Notes: generated by a model from the letters alone, not told the origin. A stretch of DNA of 64,000 nt from Promethearchaeota archaeon (GCA_016839585.1 JAEOTZ010000023.1:29370-93369); one strand, 5' to 3'; shown: positions 43,902 through 54,353, counted from the first letter of the stretch. Translations and numbers: made by a program.

Positions 43902-45488
43902 TTACATAAATGTAATTACGACATTATATTTTTTTATTTCTGATTCTACTAAAGCTTTGCCTAAAGGGCTTAAAGTCACAATTCCATTGCTTTTTATTTT
44001 TAAAGTAGTCAATTTTACATTAGGATCCTTCATTGAAGGTATATAAGGATTCCAATATATTTCTTTTGTCATTGGGTTGGTGATCATCCATAATTCTGGA
44101 TCTAATTTATATCCCGTTATCTCCATAGCTTTAAAAACATAACCAACATCAGCATCAAAAGGAACTACAATTTGTACGTTCTCTTCACCTTCAATTTTTC
44201 CGCAAGCTAGGCAATCTTCTCGTTTCATAATATTTAAATGGTCAAATTGACCATAAATACCATTATAGTTTACATATGGAGGATCCATCGGAGGACCGAT
44301 GTTTCTTCCTTTAATTCTAAATAAAAGCTTTAAAGCCTCTTGAGATTGTATACTAGAGATAACTGAGCTAACTGATTGTATGGCAGCGATTTTATTACCC
44401 AAAATATTTTCCATTTCTTCAAATTTGTAATCTGGTCCGAACGTTTCTTTTATATTTTTCTTCCATTCTTCTATTTCTTCTTCGGATAAAAGCTTTCTTT
44501 TCTCTGGAGGCACATTTTCGTCAAACACTCTTTCCCTTAATTTGTACAGTTCCTCTTCGGCTAATTCTTTCAATTTAATAACTTCATCGTTTAAATTAAG
44601 ATCAGGTTTATGACCAAACTTTTTTTCAAATTCTACTTCTGCTTTAATAACGCAATGATTCCTATTCCGTGGTAACCCTTTTAAGGTACAAGCAGCAACT
44701 AATTTATCATCAGCAGGAGGAATTGGAACTAGACATCTATAACAAGGTGTGATATTTAATAATCTAGGAGCATATTCTTTTTCAAAAACATTTTCAATTT
44801 CTTTTCTAACTTTTTTTTTAACAGGTTCAATTATCTCTTTTTTTATTCGCTCGATTCGATCTTCTAATTCTTCTATTCTTTTCATTGCCGCAAAATATTC
44901 AGGTAATTCAGTTTCATTGATCTCCCATAACTTAGATTCTACTAGGTTATCAATTTCACTCTCTCTATCTTTGTATTGTAAACCAGATCCTTCAGGAATC
45001 ACAATCTGAACGTGACCTTCGAAACCTACAGTCCCTCCCTCAACCATTAGTTTTTTCAATCTCAAGCAAATTTTATTCAAATCTAGTCGTGCATTAAAGT
45101 TATCTAAAGCAGCGATAACTACATCTGCCTCTTCATATACAGACATAGGTAATTTTTGGAGCTTTTCAAAATAATAGTCAACTTTCAAGTATGGATTTAT
45201 TTCTTTCAATCTCTCCGCCGCAACTTCAGCTTTCGGTCGTCCTTCATCTCCTGGTTTAAATAACATTTGACGTGATAAATTCGATGTTTCAATAGTATCT
45301 AAATCCACAAGAATCAGTTTGCCAATGCCCATCAGAGCGAAATCTTTAGCAATTTCACAGCCTAAAGCCCCTACTCCAATAATTAGGATACAACCATCAT
45401 CTAATATGTCTTGAGACCAACCATCTATTAATTGTTGCCTCGCAAACATACGAGATTTAAAAAAGTCTTTATTTTTTTGTTCTATCAT
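43902..45488 (-). CDS. Ubiquitin-activating E1-like enzyme (UBA3/UBA2-like)
   Basis: The 528-residue protein has the ThiF/E1 Rossmann core with GVGALGCEIAKDFALMGIGK, VDLDTIETSNLSRQ, the ATP-contacting RPKAEVA and the VVIAALDN strand. Zinc-binding pairs are CYRC (249/252) and CLAC (near 427). The catalytic cysteine is at 267 in VAACTLKGLPRNRNHCVIKA, matching eukaryotic UBA3/UBA2 (CTI...P...HC). A predicted coil (about 195-245) is inserted before the cysteine domain. The last ~90 residues form a ubiquitin-fold-like domain starting VQIVVPFDADVGYVFKAM, the E2-docking element of true E1 enzymes. It would adenylate a ubiquitin-like protein and pass it to an E2. Confidence 0.93.
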   Translation of the reverse strand: MIEQKNKDFFKSRMFARQQLIDGWSQDILDDGCILIIGVGALGCEIAKDFALMGIGKLILVDLDTIETSNLSRQMLFKPGDEGRPKAEVAAERLKEINPYLKVDYYFEKLQKLPMSVYEEADVVIAALDNFNARLDLNKICLRLKKLMVEGGTVGFEGHVQIVIPEGSGLQYKDRESEIDNLVESKLWEINETELPEYFAAMKRIEELEDRIERIKKEIIEPVKKKVRKEIENVFEKEYAPRLLNITPCYRCLVPIPPADDKLVAACTLKGLPRNRNHCVIKAEVEFEKKFGHKPDLNLNDEVIKLKELAEEELYKLRERVFDENVPPEKRKLLSEEEIEEWKKNIKETFGPDYKFEEMENILGNKIAAIQSVSSVISSIQSQEALKLLFRIKGRNIGPPMDPPYVNYNGIYGQFDHLNIMKREDCLACGKIEGEENVQIVVPFDADVGYVFKAMEITGYKLDPELWMITNPMTKEIYWNPYIPSMKDPNVKLTTLKIKSNGIVTLSPLGKALVESEIKKYNVVITFM

Positions 45489-45585
45489 ATTTAAATTAAG
45501 AGTTTATGATTAAAATATTATAATTTTGTAAATAAAATTAGTAATTATTTTTAAAAGAAATTAGAATCTCTAATAAAATTTTATT

Positions 45586-48500
45586 TTATTTTTTCTTTTT
45601 TTTAGCAACTTCTTTAAGCATCTTTTTTATATCATCAACTTTTTCTCTTTCTTTAGCACTTTTTAGTTCTTCTACTTTCTTTCTCTTTTCATCCTCTTTT
45701 TTTGCCAATTCTGCAAAAAGATCTTCTTTTAATTGAATTAAACCTCCCATTTTCTTGCTAAAGTCTTGTGCTTGTTTCTTGATTTGAATTTTTTGTTGTT
45801 CTGCTTCAGTTCTTTGTTTTTTTCTTCGTTCTTCGATTAAAGTAATTACATCACCCGCTAAATCTCCAACTTCTGCTATAGTTTGTTGCAACTCAGACTC
45901 TTTTTGTATCCTCTGAGACTCCTCTAAAGATTTTTGCTTTTCTAATTGTTCATAAATTATTTGAATCCTTAAATCTTCTTTTTTTACTCGGTCTTCTAAT
46001 ATCTTTGTGTTTTTTATTTCATTTTGAATATACTTTACTTCCTCATCCCAACCAATTTCTCTGAATTTTTCAATCGCCAAATTAAAATTCTCATAGGATT
46101 GGTCAAAATCATGATATGCTGCCCATTTCTTTCCTTCATCAATTAAATTTAAACCTTCATCTCTTAATCTATCTGCTTGTTCTCTCTTTAAGTATAACTC
46201 TCTATATTGCCTTAGTTGTTCTTGTTTTAATTTTTCTTGTTCTATACGTCTTCTTCTTACTTCCTCTTGAAATAATATATATTCATTTTGTCTTTGTAAT
46301 CTAGCTTGTTCTTCTAATCTTTTCCTTTCAATGAAATTTGCTTTCTCTAGCTGTAAATCATTAATTAAATCGTTCAAATGGGTGATTTCAGGTTGCCAGC
46401 CGATATTTTCTGTTAAAAAGTCTCTGGCTTGAGTATATAATGCTATTGCGGAATCATAATCGGGAGAATGTCCTTTTAGGTGACTTTGAGCTTTTTCTAA
46501 AAGTGAATAAGCAGCTTCTCTTTGGTTCATTTGTTCCTGAATAACTCTCTCCCTTTCTTGAAGTGCTAATTGATGAGCTATTTTCTTTTCTTTTTCTTGT
46601 CTTTGTCTTTCTTCAATAATTGCTTGTAATTGTCTTTCTTCTTCTAATCTTTCTAACTCCCTTTGAAATTTTAATGGTTCTGTCTGTTCTTTTTGTTTTT
46701 TAAGTTCTGTAATCTTAGATATCATATTTTCAATAGATTTGGTTGGAAATTGTAATTGATTTAATAATAAACCAGCCTTTCTATAACTTTCTAATGCACC
46801 ATTATAATCTAATCTTTTTGAAGCATTTTCAGCTTCATCTAAAATCTTAAATGCTTCTTGTTTTCTTTTTTCTAAGATTCTTTTCCTTTCTTCGATTTCT
46901 AATATTTGAATTTGTTTTGATTTCAAACGATCTTTCTCACTATTGATACTTTCAGCAATTTTCCTTTGGAATTCTCGTTCTTCTCTTTCTTTTTGAATTG
47001 CCAGCTCTAATTCATTCTGTTTTTCTAGTTGATGTTCTTTTTTCTTCTCTTGAACTTTATGAATCATTTCTCTTATAGATTCAGTTGGGAATTGAATTTC
47101 GTTCAAAATTATTTCAGCATTACGGTAATATTCAAGGGCTTTATCATACTGTCCATTTTTCATAAAAATCTCTGCTTCTTCTAAAAGATTGAATGCATCC
47201 TCTTTTCTCTTTTCCATATAAACATATAATTCTCTCTGCTTCACAAGCTGCTGTTCTTTTGATTTCCTAATCTTATCTTTTATTTTTAACCGTTCATTAA
47301 TAACTTGTAGGAATAAAAATTCTTCTCTCTCTTTTTTAATTTGGTTTTCAAATAGTTTTTGTTTCCTTAAATTTTCTTCTTTTAGTTTATCCTGGATTTT
47401 TTGAATCATTTCCTTAACTGCAACTGTCGGAAATCTAATTTCATTTAAAATTAATTCAGCCTGACGATATTTTTCGATAGATTGCTCATAATTGCCTTGA
47501 TTTAATAAATTTTCTCCTATATCCATTATTTCAAAAGCCTCTTTCTTACGATTTTCCATGTAGAGTTTTAAATCTTCTAATTTTTGAATATCGATTTTTT
47601 TTGCTTGAATCCTTTCTTTTTCTTTTTGTAAATACTCAGTAACTTTCATTTGGAATTGTTCTTCTTCTTTTTGCCTCTTAATGACTATTTCCTGCTCTAA
47701 TTGTTTGTCTTTTTCTGTTTCTAATTTTCGATGTTTTACTGTTTGAATTGTTTCTTGTAACACTCTCAGATATTCACTTGTCCATCCAATTTCCCTTAAA
47801 ATTTCTATTGCTTTTTGATAATTTTCTATTGAATTATTAAATTTTTTTTGAGTGAGTAATAGATCTCCTTCCTCAATTAAATTGAAAGCATTTTCTTGCT
47901 TAGCTAAATTATGTGCGGATATAATTCTTTGTGTTTCTAAGAGTTCTTGTTGTTCTAATGCTTTAACTCTTTCAAATTCTCTCCGACGTTTAATTTTTTC
48001 TATAAAAGCATAATCTGCTTTCTCTTTTTCAATTTCCATTTGTAAGGTTTTCTGTCTTATTAAATCCTTTTCCTTCCTTTTGCTTTCAATATCCTTTATA
48101 GCTCTTTGAATTACAGGGATTTCTTCATTCCATTGTATTTGAGCAAAAATATTTGCCACCTTATGATATAATTCAATAGTATTGTCTAAGTTACCTTGAG
48201 ACAGTAGCTCATGCGCTTTATCCAACAAATTAAATGCTTCTTCTTTTCTCTTTTCTCGATGGGCTAGTTCTTGTTCTCTTTCTCTAAATGCAATCTCTTT
48301 CTGTTTTAATTTATCACGCTGAGCTTTCATCATCGTAGAAATTTGATCTTGAAAATCTTTATCTTGCTTTTCTCGCTCTAGAGTTTTCTGTAATTCACTT
48401 TGTTTCTCTAATTCTGTTTCACGTTTCTTAGTTTCAATTTCAAAAATCGAATTTTGTATCAAGCTAACTTCCTCATCCCATTTTATTTCGGTAAATATTT

Positions 48501-51500
48501 TTACTGCTTTATGGTATAATTCAATTGCTTCATCAAATCCTCCTTGTTGAATGTAGTTTTGTGCTTTCTCTAATAAATCAAATCCATCTTTCTTTCTATT
48601 TTCAGCAAATAACTTAAAATTTTCTTGTTCTTTCACCATTTTTTGCTTAGCTTTCATTTTTTCTCCTTCTATTTTCAATTTTTCAGAAATTTCTCGTTGA
48701 AATGTGAGATCTTCTTGTTGCTTTCTAATCCTTGTTTCGAATTCCTTTTGTTTAGCAAGATCATCATCTCTATTCTTTTGTTGAACTTTTTGAATCATTT
48801 CTCTAATAGACCTTGTTGAAAAGCCGACCTCATTTAAAAGTAATTCGGCTTGACGGTATTTTTCAGTGGATTGTACATATTGATTTTGGTTTAACAAATT
48901 TTCGGCTTCATCCATTAATTTAAATGCTTCTTCTTTACGATTTTCTATTTTCTCTATTAACTCTTCTCTCCTTTGAATTTCAAATTCTTTTCTCTTGAAC
49001 CTCTCTTTTTCTTTTTGAATAGAGGTTGAAATTTTTGTTTGGAATAATTCTTCTTCTTTTTGTCTCTTAATTAGTAATTCTTGTTCTAATTGCTTTTCTT
49101 TTTCTCTTTCTCGTTTTCTTGTATTTATAGCCTGAGTAGTCTCTTGTAGCAATTTCAAATATTCATGGGTCCACCCTATTTCTGTCAAAATCTCTATTGC
49201 TCTCCTATAATTTTCTGTAGCTTTATCGAAATTTTCTGCTTGAAGCAAAATATCAGCATCACCGATTAATTTAAAGGCACTTTGTTGTTTAGTTAGATAT
49301 TTTGCTGAAATTTCTTTTTGTTGTTTAATAATCTCTGCTTGTTCCATTTCTTTTGCTAATTCTCTTTCTCTCTGTCTCTTAATTTTCTCTACAAATGCTC
49401 TGTTAACGATTTCTTTTTCAATCGACTTCTGTATTTCTTTTTGCTTTAAAATCTCATTTTCCCTAATTTTGTTTTTAATGTCTTGAATCGCTTTTTGGAT
49501 TATTGGAATTTCATCAATCCATTGAATTTCTGCAAAAATGTTAGCAGCATCATAATAAATCTCAATTGCATAATCTAACTTAGCTTGAGAAATGAGATTT
49601 TGGGCTTTATCTAATAAATAGAAAGCCTCTTCTTTTCTTTTCTCGCGATGAGCAACCTCTTCTTCTCTTTCTCTTAAAATTATCTCTCTTTGTTTTAATT
49701 TATCTCGTTGAGTTTTCATAATTTTAGTAATTTTATCTTGAAACTCCTTTTCTTGTTTTTCTCTCTCAAGAGTAGTTTGTAATTCTATTTGTTTTTTTAT
49801 TTCAGCTTCACGTTTTCTATTTTCAATCTCAATAATAGAATTCTGAATCAAACTTATCTCATTATGCCATTGAGCATCTGCGAAAAAATTCATTGTATAC
49901 TGAAGTATTTCGATTGCATTATCAAAATCTCCTTGTTTTACATGGTCTTGCGCCTCTTCTAAAAGAATAAAACCTGCTTTTCTTTTATCTTCTTGCTCTT
50001 TTAATTCTTCCTCATGTTTTCTCAACGCTATCTCTTTTTTTCTTAATTTTTCACGTTCTACTTGTAATTGTTTAGTAATTTGTCTTTGAAATTCTTCTTC
50101 TTTTTTATGTCTCTCTATTGTTTCTTGGAACTTTTTCTGTTGGATATCAAGTTGTTTCCTTCTTAATTGTTCTATTTCATTAATAGATTTTTCAATTAAT
50201 GGTATCTCATCAACCCACTGAATTTCAGCAAAAATTTTTCCCGCATTTTGATACGCATTAATAGCATTGTCAAAATCTCCTTGTGTAATATAATCGTGAG
50301 CATCATCCATATAATTGAAAGCAACGTTTTTGCGTTGTTCTCTATATTGTATTTCAGCATCTTTTTCTTTCAATTCAATTTCTTTTTGTTTTAATCTTAC
50401 TCGTTCTTTATCTATCTGTTTAGAAATTTTTCTCTGAAATTCTAACTCTTGTTCTTTTCTTTCTTTGATGCCTCTTTGCTCTTCTTGTTGTTTTTTAAGC
50501 TGAAATTGCTTAATCTTACGAACATTAGTTATAGTAGTCTTTATTGTGCCGATATAATGTTCCCATCCTGCCCCTAACTCTTTAAGCATTTCTAAAGCAT
50601 TTTGATATTCATTTATTGCTTTCTCAAAATCTTTTTCTTCTTGTAATATTTTATCTGCTCTCTCTAATATTGTAAAAAACTCATTTTCTTTCTTTTCTTT
50701 TTCTTTTCGCTTTTCTTCAAGTTCTCTTCTCCTAAGCTCTAAATCTTGAGTAGATTGCAATAATTGTTCTTGTTGTTTTAAAGAGATCGATTCTTGAAGT
50801 TGCTTTAGTTGACCTTGTCTTCTTTCCTTTAATTGGTCTGATTTTTGTTCTCCTTTCTGTTTTTCTTTGACATCATTTATTAGATTAATGATAGGCTGAA
50901 TATAAGCATCCCATTCTATTGATTTAAGCATTTCTATTGCTTGATTAAACATTTGGTTTGCTTTATCGTAATTTTTATCCCTTTCAAACATTTTTCCAAT
51001 ATCTATTAGATTAAACGCCTTAGTTTGAATTTCCTCTTCTTGTTTCTTTTTCTCTTCAAATTCTGTTAAATTTTGCTTTTTTAATTCTGCTTCTGAAGTT
51101 ATACTCGGTTGTTTTGACTCCGCTTTACTCTTGATTGCCTCGGAATCTTTTGCTTGTTGGGCTTGAAATTTCTGAAAGTTTTTACGATCTATTTTAAGCT
51201 TTTCAATTATTATTTTAATATTACGGGTTTGTTCGGTCCAACCAATAGAGTTTAATAATTCGACAGCCCTTTCGTAATTCAGTATTGCATTATCGAATTT
51301 TTTCTTTTGTTCATATAATTTTCCTTTATCAATAAGTGCAAATGCTTCATTTTGTATTTCTTCCTCTCGTTTTTTCATTGCTTTATAAGTTTCTATTCTT
51401 TCAATTTTTTCAGGAGTTGCTTTTTCTCCAAACATACTCACAATTTGAGGTTGCTCTTCTGGTTTTTCTCGAATATATTGTTGAGAAGATTCTAATTCTT

Positions 51501-51951
51501 TTTGCCGAACTATCTTTTTCTCCTGCTCTATATTATCGGAGATAATCTTAATATTTGTGTTTAAGTTGTTTAATTGAGTATTAGACCAACCTGCTTGAGT
51601 TAGAAGGGCTATAGCTGAACTATATTGTTTGATAGCATCCTCAAAAAAACCATCAGATTCTAATTTTTTTGCTCCATCTAATAACGCAAATGCTTGGTCT
51701 TGTAATTGCTCAATTTGAGTTTGTGCTTGAGTATATTGATATAATTTGTCTTGTTTGAGATAATTATTTAATTCTTGAATTCTATCATAAATATCTTGAA
51801 TTCTATGTGTTAAATATCCACTTTGCTTAAGGAGTTCACCTGCTTTTTCGTAATTTACAATCGCTTTCTCTACATTCCTTTCCTCTTCAAGTTTTTGAGC
51901 TAATTCTAGCAAATTTAAGGCTTCTTGAGCTAAATTTTCAGGATTTTGCAT
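45586..51951 (-). CDS. Giant protein of 18 TPR/MIT-like helical repeats
   Basis: The 2121-residue protein has no membrane segment. I count 18 units, each a three-helix hairpin of about 55-60 residues. Typical examples are AFNLLDKAHELLSQGNLDNT followed by IELYHKVANIFAQIQWNEEI. The first units are spaced closely; later ones are separated by about 55-60 residues of highly charged coiled coil rich in K, E, Q and R. The hairpin pattern (A..L...A..L...G.yd.AI..Y..A..I..EI.W) fits TPR or MIT-type helices. The last ~100 residues are a charged tail ending in KKKKK. The product should be a long rod-like scaffold; a cytoskeletal role is inference. It lies 100 bases from E1, which follows on the same strand. 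Confidence 0.85.
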   Translation of the reverse strand: MQNPENLAQEALNLLELAQKLEEERNVEKAIVNYEKAGELLKQSGYLTHRIQDIYDRIQELNNYLKQDKLYQYTQAQTQIEQLQDQAFALLDGAKKLESDGFFEDAIKQYSSAIALLTQAGWSNTQLNNLNTNIKIISDNIEQEKKIVRQKELESSQQYIREKPEEQPQIVSMFGEKATPEKIERIETYKAMKKREEEIQNEAFALIDKGKLYEQKKKFDNAILNYERAVELLNSIGWTEQTRNIKIIIEKLKIDRKNFQKFQAQQAKDSEAIKSKAESKQPSITSEAELKKQNLTEFEEKKKQEEEIQTKAFNLIDIGKMFERDKNYDKANQMFNQAIEMLKSIEWDAYIQPIINLINDVKEKQKGEQKSDQLKERRQGQLKQLQESISLKQQEQLLQSTQDLELRRRELEEKRKEKEKKENEFFTILERADKILQEEKDFEKAINEYQNALEMLKELGAGWEHYIGTIKTTITNVRKIKQFQLKKQQEEQRGIKERKEQELEFQRKISKQIDKERVRLKQKEIELKEKDAEIQYREQRKNVAFNYMDDAHDYITQGDFDNAINAYQNAGKIFAEIQWVDEIPLIEKSINEIEQLRRKQLDIQQKKFQETIERHKKEEEFQRQITKQLQVEREKLRKKEIALRKHEEELKEQEDKRKAGFILLEEAQDHVKQGDFDNAIEILQYTMNFFADAQWHNEISLIQNSIIEIENRKREAEIKKQIELQTTLEREKQEKEFQDKITKIMKTQRDKLKQREIILREREEEVAHREKRKEEAFYLLDKAQNLISQAKLDYAIEIYYDAANIFAEIQWIDEIPIIQKAIQDIKNKIRENEILKQKEIQKSIEKEIVNRAFVEKIKRQRERELAKEMEQAEIIKQQKEISAKYLTKQQSAFKLIGDADILLQAENFDKATENYRRAIEILTEIGWTHEYLKLLQETTQAINTRKREREKEKQLEQELLIKRQKEEELFQTKISTSIQKEKERFKRKEFEIQRREELIEKIENRKEEAFKLMDEAENLLNQNQYVQSTEKYRQAELLLNEVGFSTRSIREMIQKVQQKNRDDDLAKQKEFETRIRKQQEDLTFQREISEKLKIEGEKMKAKQKMVKEQENFKLFAENRKKDGFDLLEKAQNYIQQGGFDEAIELYHKAVKIFTEIKWDEEVSLIQNSIFEIETKKRETELEKQSELQKTLEREKQDKDFQDQISTMMKAQRDKLKQKEIAFREREQELAHREKRKEEAFNLLDKAHELLSQGNLDNTIELYHKVANIFAQIQWNEEIPVIQRAIKDIESKRKEKDLIRQKTLQMEIEKEKADYAFIEKIKRRREFERVKALEQQELLETQRIISAHNLAKQENAFNLIEEGDLLLTQKKFNNSIENYQKAIEILREIGWTSEYLRVLQETIQTVKHRKLETEKDKQLEQEIVIKRQKEEEQFQMKVTEYLQKEKERIQAKKIDIQKLEDLKLYMENRKKEAFEIMDIGENLLNQGNYEQSIEKYRQAELILNEIRFPTVAVKEMIQKIQDKLKEENLRKQKLFENQIKKEREEFLFLQVINERLKIKDKIRKSKEQQLVKQRELYVYMEKRKEDAFNLLEEAEIFMKNGQYDKALEYYRNAEIILNEIQFPTESIREMIHKVQEKKKEHQLEKQNELELAIQKEREEREFQRKIAESINSEKDRLKSKQIQILEIEERKRILEKRKQEAFKILDEAENASKRLDYNGALESYRKAGLLLNQLQFPTKSIENMISKITELKKQKEQTEPLKFQRELERLEEERQLQAIIEERQRQEKEKKIAHQLALQERERVIQEQMNQREAAYSLLEKAQSHLKGHSPDYDSAIALYTQARDFLTENIGWQPEITHLNDLINDLQLEKANFIERKRLEEQARLQRQNEYILFQEEVRRRRIEQEKLKQEQLRQYRELYLKREQADRLRDEGLNLIDEGKKWAAYHDFDQSYENFNLAIEKFREIGWDEEVKYIQNEIKNTKILEDRVKKEDLRIQIIYEQLEKQKSLEESQRIQKESELQQTIAEVGDLAGDVITLIEERRKKQRTEAEQQKIQIKKQAQDFSKKMGGLIQLKEDLFAELAKKEDEKRKKVEELKSAKEREKVDDIKKMLKEVAKKKKK
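47213..49990 (-). repeat. Tandem duplication of a four-repeat block inside the giant protein gene
   Basis: Repeats 7-10 (about 48598-49990) and 11-14 (about 47213-48597) match in order. Units 7 and 11 end SLIQNSI-EIE, 8 and 12 have IPxIQxAIxDI, 9 and 13 have EYLxxLQETxQ, and 10 and 14 have EMIQKxQxK. The two blocks are nearly equal in length (about 1.39 kb each), so a segmental duplication of four units is likely, followed by divergence. Confidence 0.75.
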
Positions 51952-52163
51952 TTTAATATTAATCCTTTTATACTTAATTTAAAAAATAATCTATTTTGAT
52001 AAACAATCTTTTTTATTACGTTAAACTAAGTAATTAAACTTTTTATATTGTTATAATTATTTTAACTAGATTATTAAAAACGATAAAGGTTCTTAAATTT
52101 CCGAGAAAATTTATCTCATTTATAATTTTATAAATTTTAATCTACTAAGAAAGGGAGAAAAGC

Positions 52164-54104
52164 ATTAATAAAATAATTATTGATATTGAACCCATTTCCA
52201 GAAGAATTCACTATTTGGATGATAAACCAATATATGACCTTTTTTTGAAATTAAATTTGCCAATTAGATCCATATGTGGTGGCTTAGGTACATGCGGAAA
52301 ATGTAAAGTCTTAATTCAGAAAGGCAGTGAGTATTTAAATCAGGTAACTAACGCAGAAAAGAAATTTTTAAGCAACGAAGATCTTGAAAGTGGATATAGA
52401 TTAGCATGTCAAACTAAAATTAATGCTAAATATATAGATATTTTACAAGAGCTTAAACCGCCTCATTTTCGTATTTTCTTACCTAGTGAACTATTATTTG
52501 AAGATTTCAATATTCTAACTTTTGGAATTAGGAAAAAAACTGTCTTAAATCCAGCAATAAAAAAATTTTTTCTTGATATTAAAAAACCAACATTAGATGA
52601 GCCTATTCCTGATTTTGAAAGGGTAATTGCTGAAATAATTGCTAAAGATAATACTATTAAAGAAGATCAAATTGAAATTGATTTTAATTTAATAAATCAA
52701 CTACCTAATATTTTAAGAGAGAATAACCATAAAATTACTCTAACTTTATGGAATGATAATGAGATTATAGAATGTGAACCTAATGACACAACAGAAAATA
52801 ACTATGGCATTGCATTTGATATTGGAACAACTACAATTGTAGGATATTTAGTCAATCTAGATAATGGAAAAGTCTATTCATTAGCTTCAAAACTAAATAG
52901 CCAAACGGCTTATGGAGAAGACGTAATCACACGTCTTTCTTTTATTAAAAATGATCAAAAAGGGCTACAAAAGTTAAATTTAGCTGTTTTAAATGACTTA
53001 AATAATATCATTTCAAAAGTTTGTGAAAAGAGCAAAATTAAATCTTCCCAGATTTATGAAGCTACCATTGTTGGGAACTCAGTTATGCACCATATTTTTT
53101 TAAATTTGGATCCAATAAATATTGGATTGAGTCCTTATATCCCTGTAATTCAAAAAGGGATGAATATAAAGGCCAGAACTTTAAATTTAAAAATATCTAA
53201 AAATGGATATGTATATATAGTACCAATAATTGCAGGATTTGTTGGAGCAGACACCGTTGGTGTAATTTTATCATCAAATATTAACTCACAGAAAGATCTT
53301 ACTTTAGCTATTGATATAGGAACCAATGGGGAAATTATTTTAGGAAATCGTAAATTCTTAGCAACAGGGTCGTGTGCAGCTGGTTCTGCTTTAGAAGGAG
53401 CACATATTAGTGATGGAATGAGAGCTGCTGCTGGGGCTATAGATACTATAAAAATCGATCCTCAAAATTTTGATGTTTCCTACAGCACAATTAAAAATAA
53501 AAAGCCAATTGGTATTTGTGGTTCTGGTTTAATTGATGCTATAGGAGAGATGTTAAGATCAAAAATTCTTACAAGGAGTGGTAATTTTGACAAAGAATTC
53601 ATTGATCAAGGGAGAATTCTTAGAAGAAATAATAATATTGAGTTCATAATAGCTAAAAGAGAAGAAACATCTATTGGAAAAGAAATCAAAATATCTCAGA
53701 ATGACATAAGGCAAATACAAATGGCAAAAGCAGCCTTTTATTCTGGTACTAGACTTATATTAAAGCATTTAGATACTAAACTAGAAATAAAACGAGTATT
53801 TTTGGCGGGTGCTTTTGGTAATTATATTAATAAATATAATGCAAAATTTATTGGAATGATTCCAGATATTTCAGATGAAAATATTTTTCAAATCGGGAAT
53901 GCTGCTGGAACTGGCGCTCAATCCCTCTTATTGAACAAAGATTTAAGAGAAAAGGTTAAAAAATTATTAAAAAAAATCCAATATATTGAGATCGCTACAA
54001 AAGAAGAATTTCAAAAAGAATTTACAGATGCCATGTACTTTCCTCACTTTAATCTTGAACTTTTCCCTACTCTGAAAGAATATAATAACATTCCAAAAAG
54101 ATGA
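52164..54104 (+). CDS. RACo/RamA-like ASKHA protein with N-terminal 2Fe-2S domain, ATT start
   Basis: The protein has an N-terminal ferredoxin domain (ICGGLGTCGKCKVLIQKG, with a last cysteine in RLACQTKI), a linker, and an ASKHA ATPase core. The core carries GIAFDIGTTTIVGYLV as phosphate-1, LAIDIGTNGEIILG as phosphate-2 and VFLAGAFGNYI as adenosine-type motif. This is the COG3894/DUF4445 family that reductively reactivates corrinoid proteins with ATP. The first conventional start (TTG 52215) cuts into the ferredoxin fold. ATT at 52164 follows GGGAG at 52153-52157 by six bases and restores strand one (KIIIDIEPISRRIHYLDDKP). The product is about 646 residues. It suggests corrinoid methyl transfer in the host. 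Confidence 0.88.
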   Translation: MNKIIIDIEPISRRIHYLDDKPIYDLFLKLNLPIRSICGGLGTCGKCKVLIQKGSEYLNQVTNAEKKFLSNEDLESGYRLACQTKINAKYIDILQELKPPHFRIFLPSELLFEDFNILTFGIRKKTVLNPAIKKFFLDIKKPTLDEPIPDFERVIAEIIAKDNTIKEDQIEIDFNLINQLPNILRENNHKITLTLWNDNEIIECEPNDTTENNYGIAFDIGTTTIVGYLVNLDNGKVYSLASKLNSQTAYGEDVITRLSFIKNDQKGLQKLNLAVLNDLNNIISKVCEKSKIKSSQIYEATIVGNSVMHHIFLNLDPINIGLSPYIPVIQKGMNIKARTLNLKISKNGYVYIVPIIAGFVGADTVGVILSSNINSQKDLTLAIDIGTNGEIILGNRKFLATGSCAAGSALEGAHISDGMRAAAGAIDTIKIDPQNFDVSYSTIKNKKPIGICGSGLIDAIGEMLRSKILTRSGNFDKEFIDQGRILRRNNNIEFIIAKREETSIGKEIKISQNDIRQIQMAKAAFYSGTRLILKHLDTKLEIKRVFLAGAFGNYINKYNAKFIGMIPDISDENIFQIGNAAGTGAQSLLLNKDLREKVKKLLKKIQYIEIATKEEFQKEFTDAMYFPHFNLELFPTLKEYNNIPKR

Positions 54105-54306
54105 AATCAAATCACCTAATTAACTCGAATTTAAGATATTATTCTACGTTTTTACTGTTTTAGTTAGAATATATAGAATACTTTTTTAATGATTAGAATT
54201 CCATTTCACTTTATGTAAAAGTATTTAAATTTTTAATTTATTTAATCTTTAATTTAATTTGTGTAATAAAATTAAATAAATTCTTAAATATCATTTACAA
54301 TAATAA

Positions 54307-54314
54307 TTTATATA
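54307..54314 (+). promoter_or_regulatory. TATA-box-like element of the small GTPase gene
   Basis: TTTATATA ends 39 bases before the start codon at 54354 and lies in a long AT-rich spacer, consistent with an archaeal TATA box and a short 5' leader. The assignment is by position and sequence only. Confidence 0.45.
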
Positions 54315-54353
54315 CAAAATTAAAAATATCAATATAAATAATTGTGATCAGTG

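Noticed and set aside
44749..45009. 86-codon plus-strand frame inside E1
   Set aside because: Serine/isoleucine-rich shadow of a lysine/glutamate-rich coiled-coil region on the other strand.
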